From Alphaproteobacteria bacterium (GTDB lineage Bacteria > Pseudomonadota > Alphaproteobacteria > Rhizobiales > Devosiaceae): DNA of 64,000 nt. A program made the position numbers and the translations under genes. The stretch lies in NCBI GenBank assembly GCA_018828145.1, contig JAHJWO010000003.1, positions 32,710 through 96,709 on the forward strand, written 5' to 3'. Below, in pieces: positions 7,996 through 17,168 of the stretch; within the stretch, counting starts at the first letter, position 1, and the number at the start of each line of letters is the position of its first letter. The notes beneath the pieces are model-generated. The model worked only from the letters and a program-made list of their open reading frames with translations. It searched no databases and was not told the DNA's origin.

Positions 7996-9768
7996 ATGGC
8001 GGCGACTACGCGCAAATTCTGTCTCTACCTGATCAAGCCGTCGCATTATGACGACGACGGTTATGTGATCCAGTGGTGGAAATCTCCCATCCCTTCCAAT
8101 TCGCTGGCGGCTGTCTACGGCCTGACGCAGGACTGCATCGACCGGCAGGTGTTGGGACCGGATACCGAGATTACCGTGCACGCCATGGACGAGACCAATA
8201 CCGAGGTGCATGTCGACCGCATCGCGCGGGACGTCGAGGCGGCCGATATCGGCATGGTCATGCTGGTCGGGGTGCAGTCCAACCAGTTTCCGCGCGCCCT
8301 CGATATCGCCCGCCCGCTGCGTGCCCGCGGCATCCAGGTGGGCATTGGCGGCTTTCACGTCTCGGGCGTCATCTCCATGCTCAATGGCGAGGATGCGCGC
8401 TTCAAGGAGGCGCAGGCGCTGGGCATATCGCTGTTTGCCGGAGAGGCGGAGGGGCGGCTCGAAGAGGTGCTGCGCGACGCCAATGCGGGGGCGCTCAAGC
8501 CGCTCTACAATTTCATGAATGACCTGCCGGGCATCGAGGATACGCCGGTGCCCTTCATGCCGGCGGGGCATGTGGGCAAGACGGCCTACAACCTCACCAG
8601 CTTCGACGCGGGCAGGGGGTGTCCCTACCAGTGCTCGTTCTGCACCATCATCAACGTGCAGGGGCGCAAGTCACGGCGGCGATCGCCCGATGACATCGAG
8701 AAGATCGTGCGGGCCAACCTGGCGCAGGGCGTCTACCGCTTCTTCATCACCGACGACAATTTTGCCCGCAACAAGGATTGGGAGCCGATCATGGATCGGC
8801 TGATCCATATGCGGGAGGTGGAGAAGCTCCACTTCAACTTCATCATCCAGGTCGATACGCTCTGCCACAAGATCGAAAACTTCGTGGAAAAATGCGCACG
8901 CGCCGGGGTGAAGCGCGTCTTCATCGGCTTGGAGAACGTCAATCCGGCCAATCTGATGGGCGCCAAGAAAAAGCAGAACAAGATCACCGAATACCGCACC
9001 ATGCTGCTGGCCTGGAAGGCGCATCACGTCATCACCTATGCCGGCTATATCCTGGGCTTTCCCGGCGATACGCCCGAGCGGATCATGCATGACATCGACG
9101 TCATCAAGCGCGAGCTGCCGGTCGATATTCTCGAATTCTTCTTCCTGACGCCGTTGCCGGGCTCGGAGGATCACCAGAAGCTGCACCGGGCTGGCGTCGC
9201 CATGGATGCCGATCTCAACAAATACGATCTCAACCACATGACCACGGCGCACCCGATCATGAGCCGGGAGCAGTGGGAGGGCATCTATGCTCATGCCTGG
9301 GACCGCTACTACACGCCCGAGCATGTCGAGACGATCATGCGCCGGGCGATTGTCAGCGGCATTGCCGCCTCCAATATCCTCTTCCTCGTCACCTGGTTCG
9401 TCGGCTCGGTGAAGATCGAGGGTGTGCATCCGCTGGAGGGCGGTGGCGTCCGCCTCAAGTTCCGCCATGCGCGGCGGCCCGAACTGGGTCTTGAGCATCC
9501 GCTAATCTTCTATCCGCGCTATTGGGGCGAGACGGCGCTCAAGCTGTTCCGCTGGGCCCAGCTGTATCTGCGCTTCGGCATGGTCTATCGCCGGGTAGAA
9601 AAAGACCCGAACAGACACGCCTATACCGACACGGCCCTGACGCCGGTGAGCGACCATGAGGAAGACCTCGAAATGTTCCAGTCGGCCGATGCGCAGGAAT
9701 GGCTCAACAAGGAAAAGCACCTCGAAAAGGTCCGCCATGGCGTGGCCGAACCGGCGGGGCCTGCATAG
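7996..9768 (+). CDS. Radical SAM protein with B12-binding-like N-terminus, function unknown
   Basis: The 590-residue protein has a cobalamin-binding-like Rossmann region in roughly residues 1-170, followed by a radical SAM core whose CPYQCSFC motif places the 4Fe-4S cysteines at 209, 213 and 216. The N-terminal region lacks the classic DxHxxG cobalamin motif, so B12 use is uncertain. The C-terminal 150 residues include a hydrophobic stretch (ASNILFLVTWFVGSV) and no recognised domain. This architecture is used for methylations and other hard C-C chemistry. It stands alone behind the ilvC terminator with a weak ribosome site. I do not recognise a specific reaction. Confidence 0.82.
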   Translation: MAATTRKFCLYLIKPSHYDDDGYVIQWWKSPIPSNSLAAVYGLTQDCIDRQVLGPDTEITVHAMDETNTEVHVDRIARDVEAADIGMVMLVGVQSNQFPRALDIARPLRARGIQVGIGGFHVSGVISMLNGEDARFKEAQALGISLFAGEAEGRLEEVLRDANAGALKPLYNFMNDLPGIEDTPVPFMPAGHVGKTAYNLTSFDAGRGCPYQCSFCTIINVQGRKSRRRSPDDIEKIVRANLAQGVYRFFITDDNFARNKDWEPIMDRLIHMREVEKLHFNFIIQVDTLCHKIENFVEKCARAGVKRVFIGLENVNPANLMGAKKKQNKITEYRTMLLAWKAHHVITYAGYILGFPGDTPERIMHDIDVIKRELPVDILEFFFLTPLPGSEDHQKLHRAGVAMDADLNKYDLNHMTTAHPIMSREQWEGIYAHAWDRYYTPEHVETIMRRAIVSGIAASNILFLVTWFVGSVKIEGVHPLEGGGVRLKFRHARRPELGLEHPLIFYPRYWGETALKLFRWAQLYLRFGMVYRRVEKDPNRHAYTDTALTPVSDHEEDLEMFQSADAQEWLNKEKHLEKVRHGVAEPAGPA

Positions 9769-9847
9769 CGGGATTGATGGTGCAGTCCTTCTGTCCGGCG
9801 CCAACTTGGTCTAGAACCCTCGACCAAGGTCGAGTCGGGAGGGCGCG

Positions 9848-10318
9848 ATGGATTTGCCGAAATTTCCGGTTGAGGGCGGGTGTCAGTGCGGCGCTGCGCG
9901 CTATCGGCTGAAGGCCAGCCCGCTATCGGTCTATAATTGCCACTGCAAGGATTGCCAGCGCTTCTCGGGCGCCGCCTGGTCGATGTCGATGATCGCCAAG
10001 GACAGCGATTTCGAACTGCTGTCCGGTGAGATCGCGCAATATCGCAAGACGGCCGACAGCGGCAATGCGATTGTCATGAACTTCTGCGCCCATTGCCATG
10101 GCTGGCTGTGGAACGACCCGCCGGCACCGGGCATCAAGGTCGTCCGGGCCGGGACGCTGGACGATCTCGACTGGGCTGCGCCGGTGGGCAATATCTGGAC
10201 GGACAGCAAGGCCGCCTGGGTGCAGATCGACCCGGCCCAGGTCAACTTCCCCAAGGGCGCGACCGATCGTACGCCACTGTTCGACGCCTGGACCCGCTCG
10301 ACGCACAAGGACAGCTGA
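9848..10318 (+). CDS. GFA-family zinc protein (glutathione-dependent formaldehyde-activating-like)
   Basis: The 156-residue protein has the GFA/CENP-V cysteine pattern: GGCQCGAARY (Cys12, Cys14), NCHCKDCQRFSG (Cys31, Cys33, Cys36) and MNFCAHC (Cys80, Cys83). These bind structural and catalytic zinc. The namesake enzyme was proposed to form S-hydroxymethyl-glutathione, but most relatives are uncharacterised. It ends one base before the next ATG, so it is the first gene of a tight run with UPF0303 and PhzF-like proteins. Confidence 0.88.
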   Translation: MDLPKFPVEGGCQCGAARYRLKASPLSVYNCHCKDCQRFSGAAWSMSMIAKDSDFELLSGEIAQYRKTADSGNAIVMNFCAHCHGWLWNDPPAPGIKVVRAGTLDDLDWAAPVGNIWTDSKAAWVQIDPAQVNFPKGATDRTPLFDAWTRSTHKDS

Positions 10319-10319
10319 C

Positions 10320-10811
10320 ATGGCCGCCGCCGAAGACATTGCGCTCGTCAAGAAGCAGGAAGCCGAACTGGTGCTGGACCAGTTCGACGAGGCCGTTGCC
10401 TTTGCGCTGGGCAGCGCCATTCGAGAGCGGGCCCTGGCCGAGGGGATGAGCCTTGTGGTCGATATCCGCACCTGGGACCGGCAGGTATTCTTTGCCGCGA
10501 CGCCCGGCACCAGCGCCGACAATGCCGAATGGGTACGCCGCAAGATCAACACGGTCCGCCGCTTCCAGCGCGCCAGCTACCGCATGGTGCTGGAGCGGGG
10601 CGAAGTGCCGTTCAGCCCGCAATCGGGCGCCGACCCGGCAGACTACGTCATTGCCGGCGGCGGTTTCCCCATCCGGGTCAAGGGCGCCGGCATCATCGGC
10701 TGCCTCACCATTTCCGGCCTGCCCGGTCGTTCGGACCACGGCGTTGCGGTCGATGCGCTTTGCGATCATCTCGGGCTTGATCGTGCCACCTACGCCCTGC
10801 CGACCCAATAG
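10320..10811 (+). CDS. UPF0303 / heme-degrading-domain (GlcG-HbpS-like) protein
   Basis: This 163-residue protein resembles the UPF0303 family, annotated by homology as heme-degrading or HbpS-like. Characteristic segments are VDIRTWDRQVFFAA, the RRKINTVRRFQRAS basic stretch and the GGGFPIRVKG-GIIGCLTISGLPG region near the C-terminus. ATG at 10320 lies one base after the preceding stop, implying coupled translation. It is cytosolic, with no signal peptide. Activity on heme is not shown by the sequence. Confidence 0.8.
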   Translation: MAAAEDIALVKKQEAELVLDQFDEAVAFALGSAIRERALAEGMSLVVDIRTWDRQVFFAATPGTSADNAEWVRRKINTVRRFQRASYRMVLERGEVPFSPQSGADPADYVIAGGGFPIRVKGAGIIGCLTISGLPGRSDHGVAVDALCDHLGLDRATYALPTQ

Positions 10812-10819
10812 GAGCGAGC

Positions 10820-11713
10820 ATGAAGCTCAATTATCTGCTGCTTGACGTGTTCACCCGCGAGCGCCTCAAGGGCAATCAGCTCGCCGTGGTGTGCAAGGCC
10901 GATGGCCTGCTCGACGGGGAGATGCAGGCCATTGCCCGCGAGTTCAACCTCAGCGAGACCGTCTTCATCCTCAAGCCCCAGGCCGAGCGCAACACTGCCG
11001 CGGTCCGCATCTTCACGCCAGAGGTGGAATTGCCGTTTGCCGGCCACCCTACGGTCGGCGCTGCAGTGGTTCTGGGCCTGCAGAACAAGGTTTCAGCCGT
11101 CCGCATCGAGGAAAAGGTCGGGCTCATCACGGCGCTGTTCGAGAAATCGGACAAGCGCTCGGGGGAGGCGCGCTTTGCGCTGCCGCGCCTGCCCGTGCGG
11201 ATCGCCTCGCTCGATGATCGCGCGACTCTGGCCTTGGCGCTGGGCATCGAGCTGGACGAGCTTGGCTGTGGTCCCTATCAGCCGGCAGTGTTCAGCGCGG
11301 GCGTGGAATTCCATCTGGTCCCGGTGCGCGATCCGGACGTGCTGGCGCGCATCGCCATCAATATGGGGCAGTGGGCCCACACGTTCCCGCATGGCCACAA
11401 CTCGGTCTATGTCTTCACCGAGACGCCCGGGGAAAAGGACAATGACCTGGCGGCGCGCATGTTTGCCCCCGGCATGGGGCTGGGAGAGGATCCTGGCACG
11501 GGCGCTGCAGCGGCGGCGCTGATCGGGCTGCTGTCCGATCATGCCGATATCGGCACCGGCCAGGCCGATTTCGTGCTGCGCCAGGGCCACGAAATGGGCC
11601 GGCCCTGCCGCATCACCATCCAGCTGCGCAAGGACAATGATGTGCTGGTGCATGGCGGTATTGGCGGCCATGCGGTGGTTGTCGCAGAAGGCGTGCTCGA
11701 CCTCGACGACTAA
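10820..11713 (+). CDS. PhzF-family isomerase/epimerase
   Basis: The 297-residue protein belongs to the PhzF family, two-lobed folds related to diaminopimelate epimerase. The catalytic glutamate is Glu46 in NLSETVF, and the PFAGHPTVGAA and GEDPGTGAAAAAL motifs are present. No other phenazine gene is nearby, so phenazine synthesis is not implied; most PhzF relatives are of unknown substrate. It starts 8 bp after the UPF0303 gene with GGAG upstream, completing a three-gene run. Confidence 0.88.
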   Translation: MKLNYLLLDVFTRERLKGNQLAVVCKADGLLDGEMQAIAREFNLSETVFILKPQAERNTAAVRIFTPEVELPFAGHPTVGAAVVLGLQNKVSAVRIEEKVGLITALFEKSDKRSGEARFALPRLPVRIASLDDRATLALALGIELDELGCGPYQPAVFSAGVEFHLVPVRDPDVLARIAINMGQWAHTFPHGHNSVYVFTETPGEKDNDLAARMFAPGMGLGEDPGTGAAAAALIGLLSDHADIGTGQADFVLRQGHEMGRPCRITIQLRKDNDVLVHGGIGGHAVVVAEGVLDLDD

Positions 11714-11781
11714 GACGGCGGCTTGGCCGTTTGTCGGGAACCGTGCTACTTTTGGAACGGGTCTGAACGGGGGAATGGGCG

Positions 11782-12210
11782 ATGGACGTCGTCATCAATC
11801 TGCTTATCTGGATACACATCCTGGCTTTTGTGGCCGGCGGCTCGAACAGCGTTGTCGGGCCGGTCATTGGCGCCCGGCTCGCAACGGCGACGCCCGAGAT
11901 GCGGCAGGGCTATTTTGGCGTCATGAACAGGCTGTCGCAGGTCGGCAAGGTCGCCATGGTGGCGCTGCTGGTCACCGGCCCGCTGATCCTCTGGCTGCGC
12001 TATGGTGGGCTCGAGGGAGCCAATACCTGGTTCTGGATCAAGATGGTGCTTGTGGCGGTCATGCTGGCCGCGATCATCTATGGCGGCATCAACTTCAAGA
12101 AGTCGCAGGCAGGGGACGTCGAGGCAGGGCGCCGCGCGGGCCTTGCCCACAAGGTGACCGGCCTCGCCTTTGCCGGCGTGCTGCTGTCGGCGGTCCTCGC
12201 CTTCAACTAA
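11782..12210 (+). CDS. Small four-helix membrane protein, unknown function
   Basis: The 142-residue protein is mostly hydrophobic, with about four membrane segments near residues 3-25, 52-72, 83-103 and 122-142. The first begins with the IWIHILAFVAGG segment. The pattern is that of DUF2269- or CopD-like integral proteins that carry a histidine in the first helix, but membership is not certain. It follows the PhzF-like gene by 68 bp in the same direction with a GGGG-rich ribosome site. Confidence 0.7.
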   Translation: MDVVINLLIWIHILAFVAGGSNSVVGPVIGARLATATPEMRQGYFGVMNRLSQVGKVAMVALLVTGPLILWLRYGGLEGANTWFWIKMVLVAVMLAAIIYGGINFKKSQAGDVEAGRRAGLAHKVTGLAFAGVLLSAVLAFN

Positions 12211-12306
12211 CCGCACCGACTGCAGCAAAAAATCAACTGCGGCCATTGTGCGGGCTTGCACGCGGCGGAGGATTCGCGCATTCTGGCCGAAATCGGAACC
12301 GGACCC

Positions 12307-12432
12307 ATGCAGCGCAAGCGCGCAATCGCCATTGCCATGACACAACGCCAGGAGCGCATCCGCGTCCTGACGCTGGCTGCTGGCCTGCTGTTGCTGCCTG
12401 CTGCGCTTCTCCTCCTTCTTATCAGCCCCTGA
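12307..12432 (+). CDS. 41-residue leucine-rich mini-ORF, candidate leader peptide for leuA
   Basis: ATG at 12307 opens a 41-codon frame that ends 112 bp before leuA. Eleven of the 22 residues from Val20 are leucine, ending in GLLLLPAALLLLLISP and stop. The stop codon lies inside the left arm of a hairpin at 12426-12469. Leader peptides of leucine operons carry leucine runs so that ribosome stalling reports leucyl-tRNA supply, and this arrangement fits that. Equally, a basic N-terminus followed by 18 hydrophobic residues fits a small single-pass membrane protein. A weak GGA precedes the start. Confidence 0.5.
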   Translation: MQRKRAIAIAMTQRQERIRVLTLAAGLLLLPAALLLLLISP

Positions 12433-12469
12433 TCACCTTCTGCTCGGCAACCGAGCGGGTCGTCAGGGG
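12426..12469 (+). promoter_or_regulatory. Hairpin between leucine-rich mini-ORF and leuA
   Basis: CCCCTGA (12426-12432) pairs with TCAGGGG (12463-12469), ACC (12435-12437) with GGT, and GCTCGG (12442-12447) with CCGAGC (12451-12456). The TGA of the mini-ORF is part of the outer arm, so a terminating or stalled ribosome would melt it. No T tract follows, so simple intrinsic termination is unlikely; an effect on leuA translation or a processing signal is possible. Confidence 0.5.
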
Positions 12470-12544
12470 ATAGAGCCACAAGCCGTACAGTCAATGTCCG
12501 GCCTGCAGAGCCGTCGCTCCGGGCCGACCGATAGGAATACCGAT

Positions 12545-14104
12545 ATGTCTGCGACCACCGATACCAATAAAGACCGCGTCTTCATCTTCGACACCACATT
12601 GCGCGACGGCGAGCAATCGCCCGGCGCCACCATGACGCTGGAGGAGAAGCTCCAGGTTGCCGAAGCGCTCGACGAAATGGGCGTGGACATCATCGAAGCG
12701 GGCTTTCCCATCGCCTCCAATGGCGATTTCGAGGCCGTGGTTGCCGTGGCCAAGCAGGTCAAGCGCGCGACAGTGGCGGGTCTGGCCCGTGCCATCACCG
12801 CCGATATCGACCGGGCCGGCGAAGCGGTGCGCCATGCCCGCAAGGGGCGCATCCACACCTTCGTCTCCACCTCGCCCATCCATCTGGCCCACCAGATGAA
12901 AAAGACCGAAGACGAGGTCATCGAGATCATCTCGCGCACCGTGGCGCAGGCGCGCAACCTGATCGACGATGTCGAATGGTCGGCGATGGACGCCACCCGC
13001 ACGCCGATGGAGTTTCTCAAGCGCTGCGTCGAGGCGGCCATCAAGGCCGGCGCCACCACGATCAACCTGCCCGATACGGTGGGCTATGCCGTGCCCAACG
13101 AGCATTTCAACATGTTCAAGACCATCATCGAGTCGGTGCCCGGCGCCGACAAGGCGATCTTCTCGGTGCATTGCCACAACGACCTGGGCCTGGCCGTGGC
13201 CAATTCGCTGGCCGGCGTGGCGGGCGGTGCACGGCAGATCGAATGCACCATCAACGGGCTGGGCGAACGCGCGGGCAACGCCGCCCTCGAAGAGGTCGTG
13301 ATGGCCCTGCGCACCCGCGCCGATGCCATGCCCTATCACACCGAAATCGAGACCACCCATCTGGCCCGTGCCAGCAAGATCGTCTCGGCGGCGGCCAATT
13401 TCCCGGTGCAATACAACAAGGCCATCGTGGGCAAGAATGCCTTCGCGCATGAAAGCGGCATCCACCAGGATGGCATGCTCAAGAATGCCGAGACCTATGA
13501 AATCATGACGCCGGCCAGCGTCGGCATCAAGGAAACCACCCTGGTCATGGGCAAGCATTCCGGCCGCGCTGCGTTCAAGGACAAGCTGCGCGAGCTGGGT
13601 TACGAGCTGGGCGACAATGCCTTCCAGGAAGCCTTCGTGCGCTTCAAGGATCTGGCTGACCGCAAGAAGCATGTCTATGACGCCGATATCGTGGCGCTGG
13701 TCGATGATGAAGTCGGCTCGGTCGGCGATCGCATTCGCCTGGTGGACATGGAAGTGGTCAGCAAGACCGGCGGGGTCCACAAATGCACCATGACCCTGTC
13801 CATCGACGGCGAGGAATCCGCGGTGACCTATGAGGGAACCGGCTCGGTCGATGCCATCTTCAACGCCATCAAGCAGGGCGTCGGGCAGGAGCCGCATCTG
13901 GTGCTCTATGCGGTGGATGGCGTCACCGGCGGCACCGATGCGCAGGCCTCGGCCCATGTGCGCCTTGAAATGAACGGCCGTATCGTCTCGGGCAATGCGG
14001 CCGAGCCGGATACGCTGGTGGCCTCGGCCCGCGCCTATCTCAATGCCTATAACCGCCTGCTCATCGAACGCGGCGCCTCGGCGCAAGGCGCCATGGCCGG
14101 CTGA
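12545..14104 (+). CDS. leuA: 2-isopropylmalate synthase
   Basis: LeuA condenses acetyl-CoA with 2-ketoisovalerate, the committed step of leucine synthesis. The 519-residue protein has the catalytic TIM barrel with TTLRDGEQ at residues 17-24 and the metal-binding HCH pair at His209/His211, then a C-terminal LeuA regulatory domain (about 390-519) for leucine feedback. ATG at 12545 follows TAGGAAT. An upstream in-frame ATG at 12494 would add 17 non-conserved residues and lacks a ribosome site. The leader-like ORF upstream suggests additional control by leucine supply. Confidence 0.95.
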   Translation: MSATTDTNKDRVFIFDTTLRDGEQSPGATMTLEEKLQVAEALDEMGVDIIEAGFPIASNGDFEAVVAVAKQVKRATVAGLARAITADIDRAGEAVRHARKGRIHTFVSTSPIHLAHQMKKTEDEVIEIISRTVAQARNLIDDVEWSAMDATRTPMEFLKRCVEAAIKAGATTINLPDTVGYAVPNEHFNMFKTIIESVPGADKAIFSVHCHNDLGLAVANSLAGVAGGARQIECTINGLGERAGNAALEEVVMALRTRADAMPYHTEIETTHLARASKIVSAAANFPVQYNKAIVGKNAFAHESGIHQDGMLKNAETYEIMTPASVGIKETTLVMGKHSGRAAFKDKLRELGYELGDNAFQEAFVRFKDLADRKKHVYDADIVALVDDEVGSVGDRIRLVDMEVVSKTGGVHKCTMTLSIDGEESAVTYEGTGSVDAIFNAIKQGVGQEPHLVLYAVDGVTGGTDAQASAHVRLEMNGRIVSGNAAEPDTLVASARAYLNAYNRLLIERGASAQGAMAG

Positions 14105-14162
14105 CGAACCAATCGTGTGCCCCGTGCCCCGACCCATCGTGGCCGGGGCAGGGAGGACGCCG

Positions 14163-14621
14163 ATGGGCTATGAACTGGTCGAGGTAACCGACCCCGCCGA
14201 CTGGGACGCGTATCACGCCATCCGCCGGCAGGAGCTGTTCGAGGCGAGGGGCCGGTTCGGCATCTATGATCCCAACTATCCGGGCGAGCGGCTGCCCGGC
14301 ATGCATCCCTATCTGCTCAAGCTCGACGGGCGGCCTCTGGGCACGACGCGCCTCGACATTCGCGAAGATGGCACAGCAATTTTCCGCCTCGTCGCGATCA
14401 CCGCGTCAGAACAGGGCAGGGGACACGGGCGTGTGCTGAGTCGCCTCGTGGAAGAGCGGGCACGGGCCTTCGGCGCGCAGATGCTGTTCGTCAATGCTGC
14501 GGACACGGCGGTTGGCTATTACGAGGCCACCGGTTGGCGCCGCCATATCTGGGACGAGAGGGAGCTCGTGGGCATTGCCAGCAGCTGCATCCAGATGTGC
14601 AAGCCGATCGCACAGGCATAG
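14163..14621 (+). CDS. GNAT-family N-acetyltransferase
   Basis: The 152-residue protein has the GNAT core: strand TAIFRLVAITASEQGRGHGRVL with the acetyl-CoA pyrophosphate loop QGRGHG, and a C-terminal AVGYYEATGW motif. ATG at 14163 is preceded by GGGAGG at good spacing. A TGCCCCG/CGGGGCA hairpin (14125-14150) abuts that ribosome site after the leuA stop. The substrate is unknown. Confidence 0.85.
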   Translation: MGYELVEVTDPADWDAYHAIRRQELFEARGRFGIYDPNYPGERLPGMHPYLLKLDGRPLGTTRLDIREDGTAIFRLVAITASEQGRGHGRVLSRLVEERARAFGAQMLFVNAADTAVGYYEATGWRRHIWDERELVGIASSCIQMCKPIAQA

Positions 14622-14738
14622 GTGCCTCATGGCTGATCTGCCGGCCAGCGTCTTGCCCGGTTCATCCATTTGGGCCACCACTAACGCGCGGTCCAACACG
14701 GCAGAGCCAAGCTGACGATTCCTTCCGAAATCCGTGGC

Positions 14739-15652
14739 GTGCTGAGCGGGCTTGCCTTCGTGGCGGTGCTGCTGCTGCTCGCCGTCAGCTTTCCGTTCGG
14801 CATACCCGGGCAGGAACTGCTCAGCACCCTGCGCTTCCATATTGGCATAGCGCTACTGGCGCTGCCGCTCCTGCTGGCGCTGGCCGGCGCGCGGCTCCGG
14901 GCGCTCGTGGTGCTGGGGCTGGTTCTCGCCAGCCTGGCGCAGGGCGCCGGCATTGTCGTCATGCAGCAAGGCCAGCGGGCTTCTCTTGCCGACCTGTCCC
15001 CCAAGGCCAGCTTTCGCGCGCTGAGCTTTAACGTGCTCGCCACCAATTCCCGCCGGGCGGACGTCGCCCGCCACATCATCGACAGCGGCGCCGATGTGGT
15101 CGCGGTTCTGGAGGGCGATGGCCTGTCCGGACTATGGCCGGAAGTCATGCAGGCCTATCCCTATCGGCTGGGTTGCGAGCCGGACATCTTCTGTGACCTG
15201 GCCATCCTCTCCCGCACGCCCTTCGTCACGGCGGAGCGGCAGGTGCTGCATGGGCTGGAACGCTGGCGGCTGTCACAGGCGAGCGTGATGGTGGGCGGAG
15301 AAATGGTCACGGTGGTCGGGCTCACCTGACCAAGCCCTATTTCGACGGCTTTGCCGCACTGGAGCTCGAACAGGCGCGCTGGGTCATCGCGGCCATCGAG
15401 GGACCGGTGCTGGTGATGGGCGATTTCAACGCGGCGGCATGGTCGAACCAGGTTGCCGGCTTTGCCGACGCGCTCGACCTCGTGCCGCCGCCCTTCTATC
15501 CGGCCACCTGGCCGGTGGAACTGGGCCCGCTTGGCTTGCCCATCGACAACATGTTCACGCGCGGCGCCGCGCTGATCCGGACGATCGGGCCGACGCCTGA
15601 GGCATTCGGCTCCAATCATCTGGGGTTGCTGGCGACAGTGGCGCTGTTCTAG
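14739..15652 (+). pseudogene. Endonuclease/exonuclease/phosphatase-family gene broken by one frameshift
   Basis: Two overlapping frames together make one EEP-family protein of about 304 residues. The first frame (to the TGA at 15327) holds two or three N-terminal membrane segments and the start of the nuclease fold (ALSFNVLATNSRRADVA, GADVVAVLEGD). The second frame continues with the expected HLTKPYFDGF, MGDFNAAAWS and SNHLGLLATVAL motifs. One missing C near 15323, in CTCACC where CTCCACC is expected, explains the break. Start GTG 14739 is tentative. It could be a true pseudogene or a sequencing error. Its end lies 6 bp from a convergent aminotransferase gene. Confidence 0.8.
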
Positions 15653-15658
15653 CGGATT

Positions 15659-16765
15659 TTATCGGGCCAGCGCGGCCAGCACGTCGCCCAGGGCCCGGTC
15701 AAGCAGGGCCCGGTCCGCCGCGGTCCCGGCGCTGACCCGGATGCAGCGGTTAAGTCCGGTCACGCCCGGCATGCGGATAAACACGCCGTGCTGGGCCAGG
15801 CCATCGACAATGGCCCTGGCATGGACGCCATCGCGGCCGCAGTCGATGGCGACAAAATTGGTCGCGGTGGGCAGGGGCTCCAGCCCATGGCGGCGGGCAA
15901 TGGCGGCCGTATCGTCCAGTGCCGCCCGCACCGCCGCCATCGACCATTGCAGGTGCGCCTCGTCGGCCAGTGCGGCGATGGCGCCAGACTGGGCCACGTT
16001 GCTGATGCCGAAATGGTTGCGGATGCGGTTGAAGGCCGAGACATTCTGGCTGTCGCCCAGCACATAGCCGACGCGGGCGCCGGCCAGCCCATAGGCCTTG
16101 GAAAAGGTGCGCATGCGGAGGAGGTTCGGGCGGTCGAGCTCGAGCGGGGGCAGCGTGCCATCCGGCGCGAATTCGCCATAGGCCTCGTCCAGCACGATCA
16201 TGGTGCTTTCCGGCACGGCGGCAATGAAGCGCTCGACCGAGGCGGCATCCCACCAGCTGCCCATGGGATTGTCGGGATTGGCCAGATAGACCATGGCCGC
16301 TCCGGTCTCGCGCGCCGCCCGGGCCAGGGCGTCGATGTCTTCGCGGTCGCCGATATAGGGCACGGTGTGCATGCGGGCGCCGTAGCCGGCGATATGGTAG
16401 TTGAAGGTCGGGTAGCCGCCCAGCGAGGTGACAACCGTCGTCCCCGGCGCCGCGAAGAGCCGCACGGCCATGCCCAGGATGGCGTCGACGCCCTCGCCGG
16501 GCATCACATTGGCGGCCGGAATGGCCAGGTGGTCGGCGATGGCGACGCGCAGGTCGTGATTTTCCGGATCCCCGTAATGCCAGCTCTCCCGGGCCGCGGC
16601 CGCCATGGCCGCGATCACCGACGGGGCGGGGCCGAACGGGTTCTCATTGGCGCCGATCCGCGCCTGGAGCGCCACGCCGGTCTGGCGCGCAATGGCTTCC
16701 GGCCCGACAAAGGGCACGGCTTCGGCAAGAAGGGCGGTGATGGGCGACAGCTGAGGACGGGGCAC
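15659..16765 (-). CDS. Class I/II PLP aminotransferase, histidinol-phosphate aminotransferase-like
   Basis: The 368-residue protein is a fold-type I pyridoxal-phosphate aminotransferase. Lys223 in RTFSKAYGLAG should bind the cofactor, with ANPDNPMG and VLDEAYGEF (Asp193, Tyr196) contributing. The short length and GANENPFGP near residue 38 resemble HisC proteins, which act on histidinol phosphate or aromatic amino acids. No histidine genes are nearby, so a secondary HisC-like enzyme is more likely than the pathway enzyme. Confidence 0.88.
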   Translation of the reverse strand: MPRPQLSPITALLAEAVPFVGPEAIARQTGVALQARIGANENPFGPAPSVIAAMAAAARESWHYGDPENHDLRVAIADHLAIPAANVMPGEGVDAILGMAVRLFAAPGTTVVTSLGGYPTFNYHIAGYGARMHTVPYIGDREDIDALARAARETGAAMVYLANPDNPMGSWWDAASVERFIAAVPESTMIVLDEAYGEFAPDGTLPPLELDRPNLLRMRTFSKAYGLAGARVGYVLGDSQNVSAFNRIRNHFGISNVAQSGAIAALADEAHLQWSMAAVRAALDDTAAIARRHGLEPLPTATNFVAIDCGRDGVHARAIVDGLAQHGVFIRMPGVTGLNRCIRVSAGTAADRALLDRALGDVLAALAR

Positions 16766-16815
16766 GTTTCGCGACTCGCTTGTGAAGGGACGATCTTAGC
16801 GGTGCCGCGCCCCCA

Positions 16816-16911
16816 CTAGCCAGCACCGGACGAGATCAGCAGGTAGATTGCGTAGATGATGATCCAGGGCAGAATCGCCAGCGCCAGATAGAGCCAACCG
16901 CGACGTCGCAT
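16816..16911 (-). CDS. 31-residue putative membrane microprotein
   Basis: ATG at 16911 opens a 31-codon frame: a basic MRRRGW start, then about 20 hydrophobic residues (LYLALAILPWIIIYAIYLL), ending ISSGAG. The basic start and single helix fit a small inner-membrane protein. It lies 50 bp upstream of the aminotransferase gene on the same strand. It is below usual annotation thresholds and has only a weak AGG before the start, so it may be spurious. Confidence 0.45.
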   Translation of the reverse strand: MRRRGWLYLALAILPWIIIYAIYLLISSGAG

Positions 16912-17168
16912 GCCTGTCCGTTCCTCGCATCTGGCAGCCAGAGATTGTCGGGAGAGCGCGACTGCAACGGTTTTGCACAGGCCGTCATCACGACCGGCTG
17001 GCGCGAAGGCGCTGAATCAGGGGCTTTCCGAGACGTCAGCAAATGCATCGCTTTTGCATCAATACCGACGGATTCCGGCAAGTTTGAGGAAGGCATGTGG
17101 GAGCACCCTCTGGCTCGCGTCACCTCCCTGGCGTTTTCATTGAAACGGTTCCAAAGGAGCTCCCTGCT

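Noticed and set aside
10820..11713. Phenazine biosynthesis cluster
   Set aside because: Only a PhzF-family protein is present; no phzA/B, D, E or G-like genes surround it.
12494..12544. Earlier leuA start at 12494
   Set aside because: It adds 17 arginine-rich, non-conserved residues and lacks a ribosome site, whereas the ATG at 12545 follows TAGGAAT.
14125..14150. Terminator for leuA
   Set aside because: The TGCCCCG/CGGGGCA hairpin has no T tract and abuts the next gene's ribosome site, so termination there is not supported.
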